From assembly GCA_018333535.1 (NCBI GenBank), contig JAGXTA010000069.1, forward strand, positions 1-49,349: a DNA stretch of 49,349 nucleotides, in the 5' to 3' direction. The translations under genes and the position numbers were made by a program. The notes under the pieces were generated by a model. That model saw only the letters and a list, made by a program, of their open reading frames with translations. It was not told the DNA's origin and ran no database searches. The DNA is from Deltaproteobacteria bacterium (GTDB taxonomy: Bacteria; Desulfobacterota; BSN033; UBA1163). Below are positions 24,811 to 32,657 of the stretch, in pieces (the stretch's first letter is position 1; each line of letters starts with the position of its first letter).

Positions 24811-25176
24811 ATGCAAAAAAAAGAGCTTGGCGAAAAGGGCGAAGAGATTGCCCTCCGTTTCTTAAAGAAGAATGGCTACCGCATCCTCCAGAGAAATTAT
24901 GTTTGCAAGTTGGGCGAGGTCGATATCATTGCGAGAGAGAAGGACACCTTTGTCTTCATCGAGGTCAAGACGAGACGATCGACCACCTTCGGTCCTCCCC
25001 AGTTGGCGGTGAATCAAAAAAAACAGGAGCAGATCTCAAAAGCAGCCCTGTACTTCCTGAAAGAGAAAAGGCTTGAAGAGGCAAAAGCCCGATTCGATGT
25101 GGTCGCCATTCTCCTCGGACCCAAAGGCGAAGAGGTCGAACTCATCCGTGATGCCTTCGATTTACAGTATAAATAA
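24811..25176 (+). CDS. yraN: UPF0102/YraN family endonuclease-like protein
   Basis: The 121-residue protein has the restriction-endonuclease-like core GEVDIIAREKDTFVFIEVKT (acidic residue, then Glu-x-Lys) and the N-terminal LGEKGEEIALRFLKKNGYRI. It usually follows rnhB, as here. The role is thought to be in DNA or Holliday-junction processing but is not settled. Confidence 0.93.
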   Translation: MQKKELGEKGEEIALRFLKKNGYRILQRNYVCKLGEVDIIAREKDTFVFIEVKTRRSTTFGPPQLAVNQKKQEQISKAALYFLKEKRLEEAKARFDVVAILLGPKGEEVELIRDAFDLQYK

Positions 25177-25244
25177 GGTCGCATCGTCACTTGGTCTCAT
25201 AGTCTTATGGCAAGGGATCTGAAATCTTCGGTTGATTGTTCGAT

Positions 25245-25272
25245 TTGACTTTTTAAGATTCATTTGTAAGAA
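25245..25272 (+). promoter_or_regulatory. Sigma-70-type promoter for the thiamine operon
   Basis: TTGACT (25245-25250), a 16-nt spacer and TAAGAA (25267-25272) just before the TPP riboswitch. The -10 is weak. Confidence 0.4.
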
Positions 25273-25286
25273 TATAGGAAACTATA

Positions 25287-25388
25287 GCTAGGGGAGCTCA
25301 CTTGGGCTGAGAGTCCTTGTTCCGCTTTGGCGGGACAGGGAGACCCTCTGAACCTGTTCGGGTAATTCCAGCGAAGGGAAGCGGTAAT
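25287..25388 (+). promoter_or_regulatory. TPP riboswitch (THI element)
   Basis: The conserved pieces are in order: GGGGAGC, GGGCTGAGAG, a variable stem, ACCCTCTGAACCTG, GGGTAATTCCAGCGAAGGGA. Binding of thiamine pyrophosphate is expected to let the downstream terminator (25401-25435) form and shut off thiDN and cytX. Genes below it fit thiamine pyrimidine salvage. Confidence 0.95.
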
Positions 25389-25400
25389 AAAGATGGAGAA

Positions 25401-25435
25401 AGCCGTAATACCATTCATTGGAATTACGGCTTTTT
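25401..25435 (+). terminator. Intrinsic terminator of the TPP riboswitch
   Basis: AGCCGTAAT (25401-25409) pairs with ATTACGGCT (25423-25431), extended by an inner CCA/TGG pairing, and is followed by a T-run. It lies directly after the aptamer, as expected for a transcription-attenuating expression platform. Confidence 0.88.
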
Positions 25436-25468
25436 GTTTTTGTGCTTCCCCAATCGAGGACGGATAAG

Positions 25469-25555
25469 AGATTTCTGAAAAAGTCCAGAAATCTCTGTAA
25501 TCATTTTTTGAAATCTGTGTAATCAGAGGGCGAAAAGTAGTTTTTCAGAGCTCTC
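25469..25555. mobile_element. 87-bp MITE-like element (copy 1)
   Basis: The ends AGATTTCTGAAAAA and TTTTTCAGAGCTCT are inverted repeats (12 of 14 bases). An inner hairpin uses GATTTCTG/CAGAAATC. GATAAG flanks both sides (25463-25468 and 25556-25561), a possible target duplication. A second copy in the opposite orientation is at 40046-40133. The first 41 bases of the two copies are the same by eye. It sits between the riboswitch terminator and thiDN. Confidence 0.78.
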
Positions 25556-25570
25556 GATAAGGAGACTGAG

Positions 25571-26908
25571 ATGAAACGAATACTAACGATTGCCGGATCG
25601 GATTCGGGAGGAGGAGCGGGGATACAGGCGGACCTGAAGGCGATTACCCTTCTGGGTGGCTACGGGATGAGTGTGATCACAGCACTCACCGCACAGAATA
25701 CCATAGGGGTTCAGGCCATCCATGAGGTGCCTGTCTCTTTTGTGAAGAAACAGATGGATTCCGTGCTCTCCGATATCGGCGCAGATGCTATTAAAACAGG
25801 GATGCTGTCGAGCTCGAAGATCGTCGAAGTCGTGGCCAATAAGATTAAGGAGTACGGAGTAGGAATCGTGGTCGTTGATCCGGTGATGGTCTCCAAGAGC
25901 GGAGCTTCCCTGCTTCGCAAAGAGGCTCAGAAGGCGGTCATCAAACGGTTGATTCCTCTGGCGACGGTGATCACCCCCAATTTGTTTGAAGCTTCTGTTC
26001 TCACCGGCCGTCGGGTGGATTCGCTCGATGGGATGAGAAAGGCGGCTATTGACATCTGGGCATTAGGGGCAAAGAATGTGGTGATCAAAGGGGGCCATTT
26101 GAAGGGAAAGGCGATTGATCTTCTCTTCGACGGGAAAGACTATATCGAGTTTGAAGGCTCGAGGATTGAGACGAAAAATACCCATGGGACGGGTTGTACC
26201 TTTGCCTCAGCGATTGCAACGTTTTTAGCCAGAGGAGAGACTGTTCCGGGAGCGGTGAACAACGCAAAGAATTTCATCACCATGGCGATCCGGGCCGGTT
26301 TAAACCTTGGGAAAGGAACGGGTCCCACCCATCCGACAGCCTATGTGCTGAAGGAGATGGAACGCTATCCCGTGATCCAGGAATTAAAGAAGGCCGTGGA
26401 TGTGTTGAAGGAAGAAAAGATGGGATACCTGATTCCAGAAGTCTCTTCCAATTTAGGTTATGCCCTTCCTTATGCAGAAGGATGGGAAGAGGTGGCTGCC
26501 TTTCCAGGGAGGATTGTTCGATTGAAAGATTCGGTGACCACCTTTGGAGACCCTGAGTTTGGGGTTTCCCAGCATGTTGCCAATATTATTCTGACCGTCA
26601 TGAAGTTTAATCCCGAATACCGGTCAGCCATGAATATCCGTTATTCAAAAGAGAATATTGCGCAATTAGAGGGGAAGGGGTTCCTCATTGGCCATTTTGA
26701 CCGGAGGCTCGAACCGAAAAAGATAAAAGAAAAGGAAGGCTCTTCGTTGGAATGGGGAGTGGGAGAAGTGATCATGCAATTAAAGCGCATTCCTGATTTC
26801 ATCTATGACGAGGGAGGTATTGGTAAGGAACCCATGATCCGGGTTCTGGGACGGAATCCGGTGGAAGTCATCGATAAGATAAAGAAGGCAGCAAGCAGTG
26901 ACAAGTAA
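25571..26908 (+). CDS. thiD: ThiD-ThiN fusion: HMP(-P) kinase plus thiamine-phosphate synthase
   Basis: The 445-residue protein has ThiD at about 1-260 (TIAGSDSGGGAGIQADLKAI, NTHGTGCTFASAIATFLARG). ThiD phosphorylates hydroxymethylpyrimidine twice. Residues about 275-440 match ThiN (VIQELKKAVDVLKEEKMGYL, GVSQHVANIILTVMKFNP), which joins the pyrimidine and thiazole phosphates and replaces ThiE. The same fusion is known in archaea and some anaerobic bacteria. It stands under the TPP riboswitch and before cytX. AAGGAG precedes the ATG. Its last codons (SSDK and TAA) lie in the left arm of the 4HB cassette 2. Confidence 0.93.
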   Translation: MKRILTIAGSDSGGGAGIQADLKAITLLGGYGMSVITALTAQNTIGVQAIHEVPVSFVKKQMDSVLSDIGADAIKTGMLSSSKIVEVVANKIKEYGVGIVVVDPVMVSKSGASLLRKEAQKAVIKRLIPLATVITPNLFEASVLTGRRVDSLDGMRKAAIDIWALGAKNVVIKGGHLKGKAIDLLFDGKDYIEFEGSRIETKNTHGTGCTFASAIATFLARGETVPGAVNNAKNFITMAIRAGLNLGKGTGPTHPTAYVLKEMERYPVIQELKKAVDVLKEEKMGYLIPEVSSNLGYALPYAEGWEEVAAFPGRIVRLKDSVTTFGDPEFGVSQHVANIILTVMKFNPEYRSAMNIRYSKENIAQLEGKGFLIGHFDRRLEPKKIKEKEGSSLEWGVGEVIMQLKRIPDFIYDEGGIGKEPMIRVLGRNPVEVIDKIKKAASSDK

Positions 26909-26940
26909 CCAGTCACCAGTGATCAGTAATCAGTGATCAG
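26891..26940. repeat. GATCAGTAACCAGT-word inverted repeat, left arm of 4HB cassette 2
   Basis: Serial words (AGTAACCAGTCACCAGT, GATCAGTAATCAGTGATCAG) complementary to the right arm at 27357-27393. It holds the thiDN stop codon. The words differ from cassette 1 but the plan is the same. Confidence 0.82.
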
Positions 26941-26965
26941 AAAGATTCAAAAAAAGGAGAGATCG

Positions 26966-27373
26966 ATGAGTAAGTTGGGACATGCCGAGAGCTTCAGGGA
27001 TTTGGTTGTCTATAAGAATGCTCGGAAATTAGCAAAGTCAGTTTTTGAACTAACGAAGTCTTTTCCTAAGGAAGAAATGTATTCATTAACCGATCAGGTC
27101 AGACGATCATCGCGTTCGATTGGGGGACAGATTGCTGAGGCATGGGCTAAGAGACGATATAAGAAACATTTCATCAGCAAACTCACCGATGCGGATGGTG
27201 AGCAGCAAGAAACACAACATTGGATCGAGACGGCAGAAGATTGTGGATATTTGAAACCAGAGCAAACCCAAAAGTTAAACAACGCGGCGTCCGAAATAGG
27301 CAGAATGATCAACTCAATGATTAATAAAGCGGATATTTTTTGTGATAAGCGTTTTTCAGTCACCGATGACTGA
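26966..27373 (+). CDS. Four-helix-bundle protein, S23/IVS family, cassette 2
   Basis: The 135-residue protein shares the family pattern with the cassette-1 gene: FRDLVVYKNARKLAKSVFEL, then LTDQVRRSSRSIGGQIAEAW, then a helix with DGEQQETQHWIE and a GYL turn. I chose ATG 26966 because AAGGAGA lies directly upstream. An upstream in-frame start would begin in the repeat. The end (SVTDD and TGA) lies inside the right arm 27357-27393. The gene sits inside the thiamine operon, between thiDN and cytX, with no thiamine function expected, so it looks like an insertion. Confidence 0.9.
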   Translation: MSKLGHAESFRDLVVYKNARKLAKSVFELTKSFPKEEMYSLTDQVRRSSRSIGGQIAEAWAKRRYKKHFISKLTDADGEQQETQHWIETAEDCGYLKPEQTQKLNNAASEIGRMINSMINKADIFCDKRFSVTDD

Positions 27374-27393
27374 TAACTGGTTACTGATCACCG
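27357..27393. repeat. GATCAGTAACCAGT-word inverted repeat, right arm of 4HB cassette 2
   Basis: The reverse complement reads GGTGATCAGTAACCAGTTAT then CAGTCATCGGTGACTG, matching the left arm 26891-26940. It includes the stop codon of the enclosed 4HB gene. Confidence 0.82.
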
Positions 27394-27417
27394 TTTTTTA
27401 ACAAGGGGAGGAAAACA

Positions 27418-28743
27418 ATGCCTGGAATAAAGCCGATTCCAAAAGAGGAAAGAAATCTAAAGGGTTGGGATTTTTTTCTGCTCTGGGCCGGAGCGGCAGT
27501 GTCTCTGGCAGAGATATGGGCAGGAGGTCTGATTGTGCCCCTCGGACTTGGCCTGGGGCTCTGGGCCATTCTCCTCGGGCACCTCATCGGCAACACGCCA
27601 TTTGCCTTGGGCGGTTTGATTGGAAGCCGATGGGGCATCCCAACCATGGTGGCAGTCCGGCCTTCTTTTGGCATCCGGGGTTCCTACTTTGCTGCGGCTC
27701 TCAATGTCATTCAGCTCATTGGCTGGACAGCCGTGATGCTGATCATCTGCGGAGGAGCGGCAGACGCTATTTCAAAGTCGTATGGATTTTCTAATCCCAC
27801 CCTCTGGATCATCCTTGCCGGAACGATCACGACGCTGTGGGCTGTTGTGGGTCGCCGGTTCTGGAAGTATCTCCAGCGGATCTCCGTCTTCGTCCTGCTA
27901 ATTTTATGTATGGCGATGACCTATATCGTCTTCCGGGAATATGGATGGGGAATGCTCTCTCAACTTCCTCAGAAAAAGGATTTTCCATTTATGGTCGGAA
28001 TGGATCTCGTCATCGCCATGCCCATCTCGTGGCTTCCGCTGGTTTCCGATTATTCCCGTTTTGCCACAGGTTCGAGGTCAAGCTTTTGGGGAACCTGGAT
28101 CAGTTATTTCATGGTCTCTTCGTGGATGTATTTTTTGGGTCTGGCCGCATCGCTGGCCACCCAATCCTCGGACCCCTCAGGGGTGGTGATGAACCTGATG
28201 CTGAAGTTCGGATGGGCAATCCCTGCCCTGATCATCGTCCTCTTCTCCACCTTTACCACCACCTTTCTGGATATCTATTCCACCGCGATCTCCGGGTTGA
28301 ATATCTTTCCAAAATTAGGGGAACGAAAAGGAATATGGATCGGTGGAATACTGGGGACAGCCACTGCGGTCTTTTTTCCCGCCCTGCTCCAGTATGAGCA
28401 TTTTCTCCTCTTTATCGGAGCCATGTTCTGTCCTCTGTTCGGGATCGTCCTCGTTGATTACTTCTTTTTAAGAAGGAGAGTGATCGATCTGGATGATCTT
28501 TACAGGAGGGATGGGAAATACTGGTTCCGGAAGGGGATCAACCCCGTCGCCCTCATTGCCTGGGCCATTGGATTTGCCATCTACCTGGGCTTCTCGCCGA
28601 TGTTGATGGAGAAGGTGCTGCAGATCAAAACGGCCTTTCCATGGGCGATTGGTTCTTCTTTGCCGAGCATGGCGCTGGCGGGCATGATCTACTGGTTTTT
28701 AGCAGGCAGCCGCAGATACGGAGTGCGGAGTGTTTCATCTTAA
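27418..28743 (+). CDS. cytX: Hydroxymethylpyrimidine transporter CytX (NCS1 family)
   Basis: The 441-residue permease has about 12 hydrophobic segments and the NCS1 pattern: KGWDFFLLWAGAAVSLAEIW, GIPTMVAVRPSFGIRGSYF, SDYSRFATGSR. CytX-type transporters under TPP control bring in the thiamine pyrimidine precursor, which ThiD then phosphorylates. GGGGAGG precedes the ATG. It overlaps the convergent hybrid-kinase gene by 9 nt at the 3' end. Confidence 0.9.
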   Translation: MPGIKPIPKEERNLKGWDFFLLWAGAAVSLAEIWAGGLIVPLGLGLGLWAILLGHLIGNTPFALGGLIGSRWGIPTMVAVRPSFGIRGSYFAAALNVIQLIGWTAVMLIICGGAADAISKSYGFSNPTLWIILAGTITTLWAVVGRRFWKYLQRISVFVLLILCMAMTYIVFREYGWGMLSQLPQKKDFPFMVGMDLVIAMPISWLPLVSDYSRFATGSRSSFWGTWISYFMVSSWMYFLGLAASLATQSSDPSGVVMNLMLKFGWAIPALIIVLFSTFTTTFLDIYSTAISGLNIFPKLGERKGIWIGGILGTATAVFFPALLQYEHFLLFIGAMFCPLFGIVLVDYFFLRRRVIDLDDLYRRDGKYWFRKGINPVALIAWAIGFAIYLGFSPMLMEKVLQIKTAFPWAIGSSLPSMALAGMIYWFLAGSRRYGVRSVSS

Positions 28744-30660
28744 AATGGCCCTGATGCTCTGAGAGAGTTGCATGATGTCGAAGGGCTTCTGAATAAAACC
28801 GTCACAACCCCGTGCCATTATTTTTGAGGCCTCGCCATCAATGCTATAACCACTTGAAAGAAGGACTTTCACCTCCGGAGAAACTTCCTTGAGCCGGTCA
28901 AAAACCTCCCCTCCGCCCATATGGGGCATGATGATATCGAGAAGAACAAGGTCGATGGAGTCTTGATGCTTCTTGAAAATTTCGATCGCCTCTACTCCGC
29001 CCCTGGCCACCAGAACCTTATAGCCCAGGACCTTTAACACTTTCTCGCTGACATCCAGAATCACTTCTTCATCATCCACCAGAAGAACCGTCCCGATGGC
29101 TTTCGAGATAGGAGCGGAGGATTTCACCGTCTGCTGAGCCGGTTTCCCCGAAGCAGGGAGGTAGAGCTTGAAGGTGGACCCGCGGCCTTTCTCTGATTCC
29201 ACCTCAATATAACCGCCATGTCCTTTGACGATACCATAGGTTGAGGCCAGCCCCAGGCCTGTCCCTCTTCCCAATTCTTTGGTCGTAAAGAAAGGATCGA
29301 AGATACGATCGATCGTTTTAGAATCCATCCCCACACCGGTATCGGTGACGGTGAGCAGAACATATTCCCCGGGTTTGGGAATATAACCCCTTCCCTTGAT
29401 CTCGCTGAAGTTCACATTGGCCGTTCTCAAAAAGAAGTCCCCGCCCTCTGGCATGGCATCTGCCGCATTGACAAAGAGGTTCATCAGAACCTGCTCGATC
29501 TGACCTTGGTCCGCTTCACAGGTGAACAGGTTCTTTGCGAGGTCCTGGTGAATGGTGATATTCTTTCTCGTTCTCCCAAAGGCCTCAGAGGTGTCTGTCA
29601 CCAGTTGGTTCAAATAAATGGGCCTTAATGCGTACCGGCCCTTTCGAGCATAACCGAGCAGTTGAGCGGTTAACTTGGATCCGCTTAGAACCTGTTTTTC
29701 GATCATCCTCAACATCTCATAATGGGGGTGAGCGGAATTCACATCTAAAAGCATCAGGGAGACATTTCCCTGGACGACCATGAGAAGATTATTGAAGTCG
29801 TGGGCAATTCCGCCTGCCAGGGTTCCAATGGCCTCCATCTTCTGGGCCTGGATGAGTTGAGCCTCCATCCGTTTCTGTTCGCTCACATCGGTCAGAATGA
29901 CGATGATGCTCCTTTGACTCTCGTCTATAACAGGAAGGAGATGAAGGGCAACCTGTTTTCCATTGAGCATCAAAGGCCCATTGACAGCGATAGGCTGTAA
30001 GGTCAGATGGATCTCCATGAGATGGTCTTTGATCCCTTGGCGGTCCGATTCAAGGAAGAGGCCGGTAAAATCTAAGGCTAAAAGTTGGTCCTCTGTTTGG
30101 TTGATCAATGAGATCGCTTTCGGATTGGTATACACGATCTTCCCTTCAGGGGTGATTTCCAGAATTCCCTCTGCCATGCTGTTCAGGATGATCTCAAAAT
30201 GTTTTTTAACGGAGAGCAACTCTGATGTGATGTTTCGCGCATAAACATCCTCAATCCCGATCGTTTTTGGGGGATGGAGGACGCCCGTTTCCTGATTAGC
30301 CTGTTCAAGGGCCGCAAGGACGTGTTTCGCCATCTTATCGAGCGACCCTTTGGCGATACAGGCATTGGCTCCGAAGGAGGCGTAGTCGATCTCCTGTTCA
30401 GCAGCAATGGCAGAGAGAATGATGAGATAAACCTCTTTGAGAGACGGTACCTTGCGAATGATCTGACAGAGTTTCTCTCCGCCGATATGGGGCATGATGA
30501 GGTCAATGAAGATGACATCAGGGGTAAAGGTTTTTAGAATTTCAAGCGCGGAAAGACCATCTTCAGCAGTGAGCGCCTGATGGCCTTCCTTCTCCAACAA
30601 CTGTGACATGAACTTCAACACAACAGGATGGTTATCCACCACCAGTATCTTCTTTTTCAT
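28735..30660 (-). CDS. Hybrid histidine kinase with two receiver domains
   Basis: The 641-residue soluble protein has, in order: a receiver (about 4-120, Asp53 in [12 protein letters not shown]); a PAS domain (about 155-265); HisKA with His287 in [11 protein letters not shown]; HATPase ([39 protein letters not shown]); and a second receiver (about 520-640, [11 protein letters not shown]). There is no transmembrane segment, so it senses an internal or relayed signal. The Hpt protein and HTH protein just upstream on the same strand probably form one phosphorelay unit. GGGGAAGAAGG precedes the ATG. Confidence 0.92.
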   Translation of the reverse strand: MKKKILVVDNHPVVLKFMSQLLEKEGHQALTAEDGLSALEILKTFTPDVIFIDLIMPHIGGEKLCQIIRKVPSLKEVYLIILSAIAAEQEIDYASFGANACIAKGSLDKMAKHVLAALEQANQETGVLHPPKTIGIEDVYARNITSELLSVKKHFEIILNSMAEGILEITPEGKIVYTNPKAISLINQTEDQLLALDFTGLFLESDRQGIKDHLMEIHLTLQPIAVNGPLMLNGKQVALHLLPVIDESQRSIIVILTDVSEQKRMEAQLIQAQKMEAIGTLAGGIAHDFNNLLMVVQGNVSLMLLDVNSAHPHYEMLRMIEKQVLSGSKLTAQLLGYARKGRYALRPIYLNQLVTDTSEAFGRTRKNITIHQDLAKNLFTCEADQGQIEQVLMNLFVNAADAMPEGGDFFLRTANVNFSEIKGRGYIPKPGEYVLLTVTDTGVGMDSKTIDRIFDPFFTTKELGRGTGLGLASTYGIVKGHGGYIEVESEKGRGSTFKLYLPASGKPAQQTVKSSAPISKAIGTVLLVDDEEVILDVSEKVLKVLGYKVLVARGGVEAIEIFKKHQDSIDLVLLDIIMPHMGGGEVFDRLKEVSPEVKVLLSSGYSIDGEASKIMARGCDGFIQKPFDIMQLSQSIRAILR

Positions 30661-30672
30661 CCTTCTTCCCCT

Positions 30673-30786
30673 TTAATGCCTCAGAAAATTCCAGAGATCC
30701 TCTTCCATTTCAGTTGAAGAATCGAGAAGAGCGCTATTTTCAATTTCAACAGGATGAGTTTCATTAGAAGTCTGTTTCTTGACATC
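30673..30786 (-). other. In-frame open stretch after the Hpt stop codon
   Basis: After the Hpt TAA (30787-30789) the same frame stays open for 37 codons to another TAA (30673-30675). It encodes an acidic segment ending STEMEEDLWNFLRH. There is no obvious start codon with a ribosome site. It could be a former C-terminal tail of the Hpt protein cut by a nonsense change, or chance. Confidence 0.3.
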
Positions 30787-31110
30787 TTAACTTCTCCCTT
30801 TCAGAGCCTCATCGATGGTCTCCAGTTTTTTCTTGATGACCCGGAGATCGACCTCGACCTCTTCCAGCCGATTCATCCGTGCCGCCATCTCAATTCTCTT
30901 TGCTGCGTCATGGATCTCCATAAGCCCGAGGATTCCAGCCGCCCCTTTAATGGAGTGGGCCATCCTTTCTGCGGACCAGGCATTCTTCCCTATCAAGGCC
31001 GATTGTAATTCGATGAGTTCAGGGGAGGCGGTCTTTAAAAAGAGATCAAACAGCTCCGATAGCTCTTCTTCCTCCAGCTTTAAATCACTTGCTAATTCTC
31101 CGAGATTCAC
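30787..31110 (-). CDS. Histidine phosphotransfer (Hpt) protein
   Basis: The 107-residue all-helical protein has the Hpt phospho-site motif AHSIKGAAGILGL. Hpt proteins pass phosphate between receiver domains. Its neighbours are a hybrid kinase with two receivers downstream and a small HTH protein upstream, so it likely works in a relay with the kinase. See the in-frame open stretch after its stop. Confidence 0.88.
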   Translation of the reverse strand: MNLGELASDLKLEEEELSELFDLFLKTASPELIELQSALIGKNAWSAERMAHSIKGAAGILGLMEIHDAAKRIEMAARMNRLEEVEVDLRVIKKKLETIDEALKGRS

Positions 31111-31124
31111 ACACTCCCCGATCC

Positions 31125-31313
31125 TTATTTGATTTCCTCTTCACCCTTTAAAAAACGATACAGCTCTGATTGCAGGATTCTCCAACCCTTTCCTGCCTTG
31201 ATGGCCTTGATTCTACCGAGACGGATATACTTTAAGAAGGTGGGCTTTGAGATCTTTAAATATTCGATCGCTTCATCCGTAGTGAAAACGTTATCTCTTT
31301 CACTTAATGGCAT
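31125..31313 (-). CDS. Small HTH DNA-binding protein (excisionase-like HTH_17 domain)
   Basis: The 62-residue protein has VFTTDEAIEYLKISKPTFLK then YIRLGRIKAIKAGKGWRI, the MerR/excisionase-type winged HTH. Such single-domain proteins are often labelled excisionase, but no phage genes are near. I chose ATG 31311-31313 because GGGAG lies 8 nt upstream. A GTG six codons earlier is in frame. It is the first gene after the sigma-54 promoter 31352-31367 and is 14 nt before the Hpt gene. Confidence 0.83.
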   Translation of the reverse strand: MPLSERDNVFTTDEAIEYLKISKPTFLKYIRLGRIKAIKAGKGWRILQSELYRFLKGEEEIK

Positions 31314-31351
31314 CGATTTACTCCCATTCACTCTATTTTTCGTCTATTTAA

Positions 31352-31367
31352 AGCAAAAAATATGCCT
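31352..31367 (-). promoter_or_regulatory. Sigma-54 promoter (-24/-12)
   Basis: On the minus strand, AGGCATATTTTTTGCT matches the consensus TGGCAYR-N4-TTGCW at every fixed position except the first base. The expected start of transcription is about 31341, giving a 28-nt leader with the ribosome site of the HTH gene. Confidence 0.72.
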
Positions 31368-31444
31368 GAAAAGACTGGAATCCCCTGTTTTTCATAACTA
31401 TTTGTTTTTTTTAGGGTTAATCCGGGACAAGCCAAGGGCGGGCA

Positions 31445-31461
31445 AATAGCAGAATGCTATT
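31445..31461. promoter_or_regulatory. Possible enhancer (UAS) palindrome for the sigma-54 promoter
   Basis: AATAGCA-GAA-TGCTATT is a perfect 7-3-7 palindrome, centred about 110 bp upstream of the predicted transcript start. This is the usual distance for an NtrC-family activator site. Confidence 0.5.
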
Positions 31462-31561
31462 CTGTCAAAAGGGAGTGCTTTTTGGCAAAAATTGAACACT
31501 TCCTGGAAATAGGTCATGACGGTATCAACACCCGCAAACCATGAAAATATTATAGGCGTTT

Positions 31562-31696
31562 GGGTTACGGTTACGAAGCCCGTTTCGGTTACTGGTTACG
31601 GTTACGTGAAAAGAATTAAGAGACGATAAACGTAGCCTTTTATTAACGATATGGGCCTCATTACCCTTACCGTTAGACTTTTATTTTCTGAGCAAA
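31562..31696. repeat. GGTTACGGTTA repeat with AAGAGACGATAAACGTAGCC core (copy 2)
   Basis: Same order as 22828-22967: GGTTACGG words, CGAAGCCCGTTTCGGTTA, the conserved core, then the complementary words and TTATTTTCTGAGCAA. It lies between the livF end and the HTH promoter region. Together with the sigma-54 region it accounts for the 412-bp gap 31314-31725. Confidence 0.9.
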
Positions 31697-31725
31697 GAGG
31701 TGAGAAGAAAAATAGTAGATGACAC

Positions 31726-32439
31726 TTAGGATTCGCCGAGGTAGGCTTTGCGGACCATCTCATTTCGCCGGAGGTTTTCTGCATTGTCGCTGAGGAGGAT
31801 CGCGCCGGTTTGCAGAACATAACCGCGGCTTGCCACCTGGAGCGCCATACGAGCATTCTGTTCAACGAGGAGAATGGTTGTGCCGTCGGCATGGAGCTGG
31901 CGAATGGTGTCAAAGATGATGTCAACCAGAACAGGAGCCAGTCCCATGGAAGGCTCATCCATCAGGAGGACGCTCGGGTTCGCCATCAAGGCGCGGCCGG
32001 TGGCCAGCATCTGCTGTTCGCCTCCGCTGAGCGTGCCTCCCACCTGCTTTTGGCGTTCCCGAAGCCTGGGAAAGAGGTTGAAGACGCGTTCGAGGTTGGA
32101 TTCGACGAGGCGCTGGTCGTTGATGGTGAAGGCGCCCATTTCAAGGTTTTCTTTCACGGTCAGGCGGCCAAAGATCCGGCGGCCCTCCGGAACCTGAACC
32201 ACTCCCTTGGCCACAACCTCGTGGGGTCGATAACGGGTGAGATCTTCGCCCTCGAGACGGATCGAGCCCTGACGGGGACGGAGCAATCCGCTCGTCGTCT
32301 TGAGCATCGTGCTCTTCCCAGCGCCATTGGCTCCGATCAGCGTGACGATCTCTCCCCTGTTCACATCAAAGGAGACTCCCTTGAGGGCATGAATATGGCC
32401 GTAATAGGTATGGATATTTTCGATTTCAAGCAAAGCCAT
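31726..32439 (-). CDS. livF: Branched-chain amino acid ABC transporter ATPase LivF
   Basis: The 237-residue ATPase has Walker A GANGAGKST, signature LSGGEQQMLATGRAL and Walker B VLLMDEPSMGLAP. It ends KAYLGES, typical of LivF. It energises uptake with LivG. I chose ATG 32437-32439 (MALLEIENIHTYY). Earlier in-frame starts lie in the repeat region 32490-32625. Confidence 0.95.
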   Translation of the reverse strand: MALLEIENIHTYYGHIHALKGVSFDVNRGEIVTLIGANGAGKSTMLKTTSGLLRPRQGSIRLEGEDLTRYRPHEVVAKGVVQVPEGRRIFGRLTVKENLEMGAFTINDQRLVESNLERVFNLFPRLRERQKQVGGTLSGGEQQMLATGRALMANPSVLLMDEPSMGLAPVLVDIIFDTIRQLHADGTTILLVEQNARMALQVASRGYVLQTGAILLSDNAENLRRNEMVRKAYLGES

Positions 32440-32489
32440 GACTTCGACCTTAACAACGCATAGTGCATAGGGCATAGGGTTGAGAGAAT

Positions 32490-32625
32490 CACCAAATCCC
32501 AAGCACCAAATAACAAATAAGCTCCAATAACCCAAATTCCAAATTCAAAATTAGATCAGTTTCGGTCATTCGAAATTGAGAATTGGAATTTATTTGGGAT
32601 TTGGAATTTGTGATTTGGGATTTTA
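32490..32625. repeat. CCAAAT/ATTTGG-word palindrome (copy 2)
   Basis: Left arm: ACCAAATCCCAAGCACCAAA, CCCAAATTCCAAATTC. Right arm: GAATTGGAATTTATTTGGG, ATTTGGAATTTGTGATTTGG. It fills the livF-livG gap. Other copies: 5211-5345 and 42725-42855. Confidence 0.8.
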
Positions 32626-32657
32626 AACACTTCGCTCCCTGCTTTATGCTTTCCAAT

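Noticed and set aside
28735-28743. Frame error between cytX and the hybrid kinase
   Set aside because: Both genes have normal ends. A 9-nt convergent overlap is simply tight packing.
31125-31313. Excisionase of a prophage
   Set aside because: Only the generic HTH fold matches. No integrase, att site or phage gene is present.
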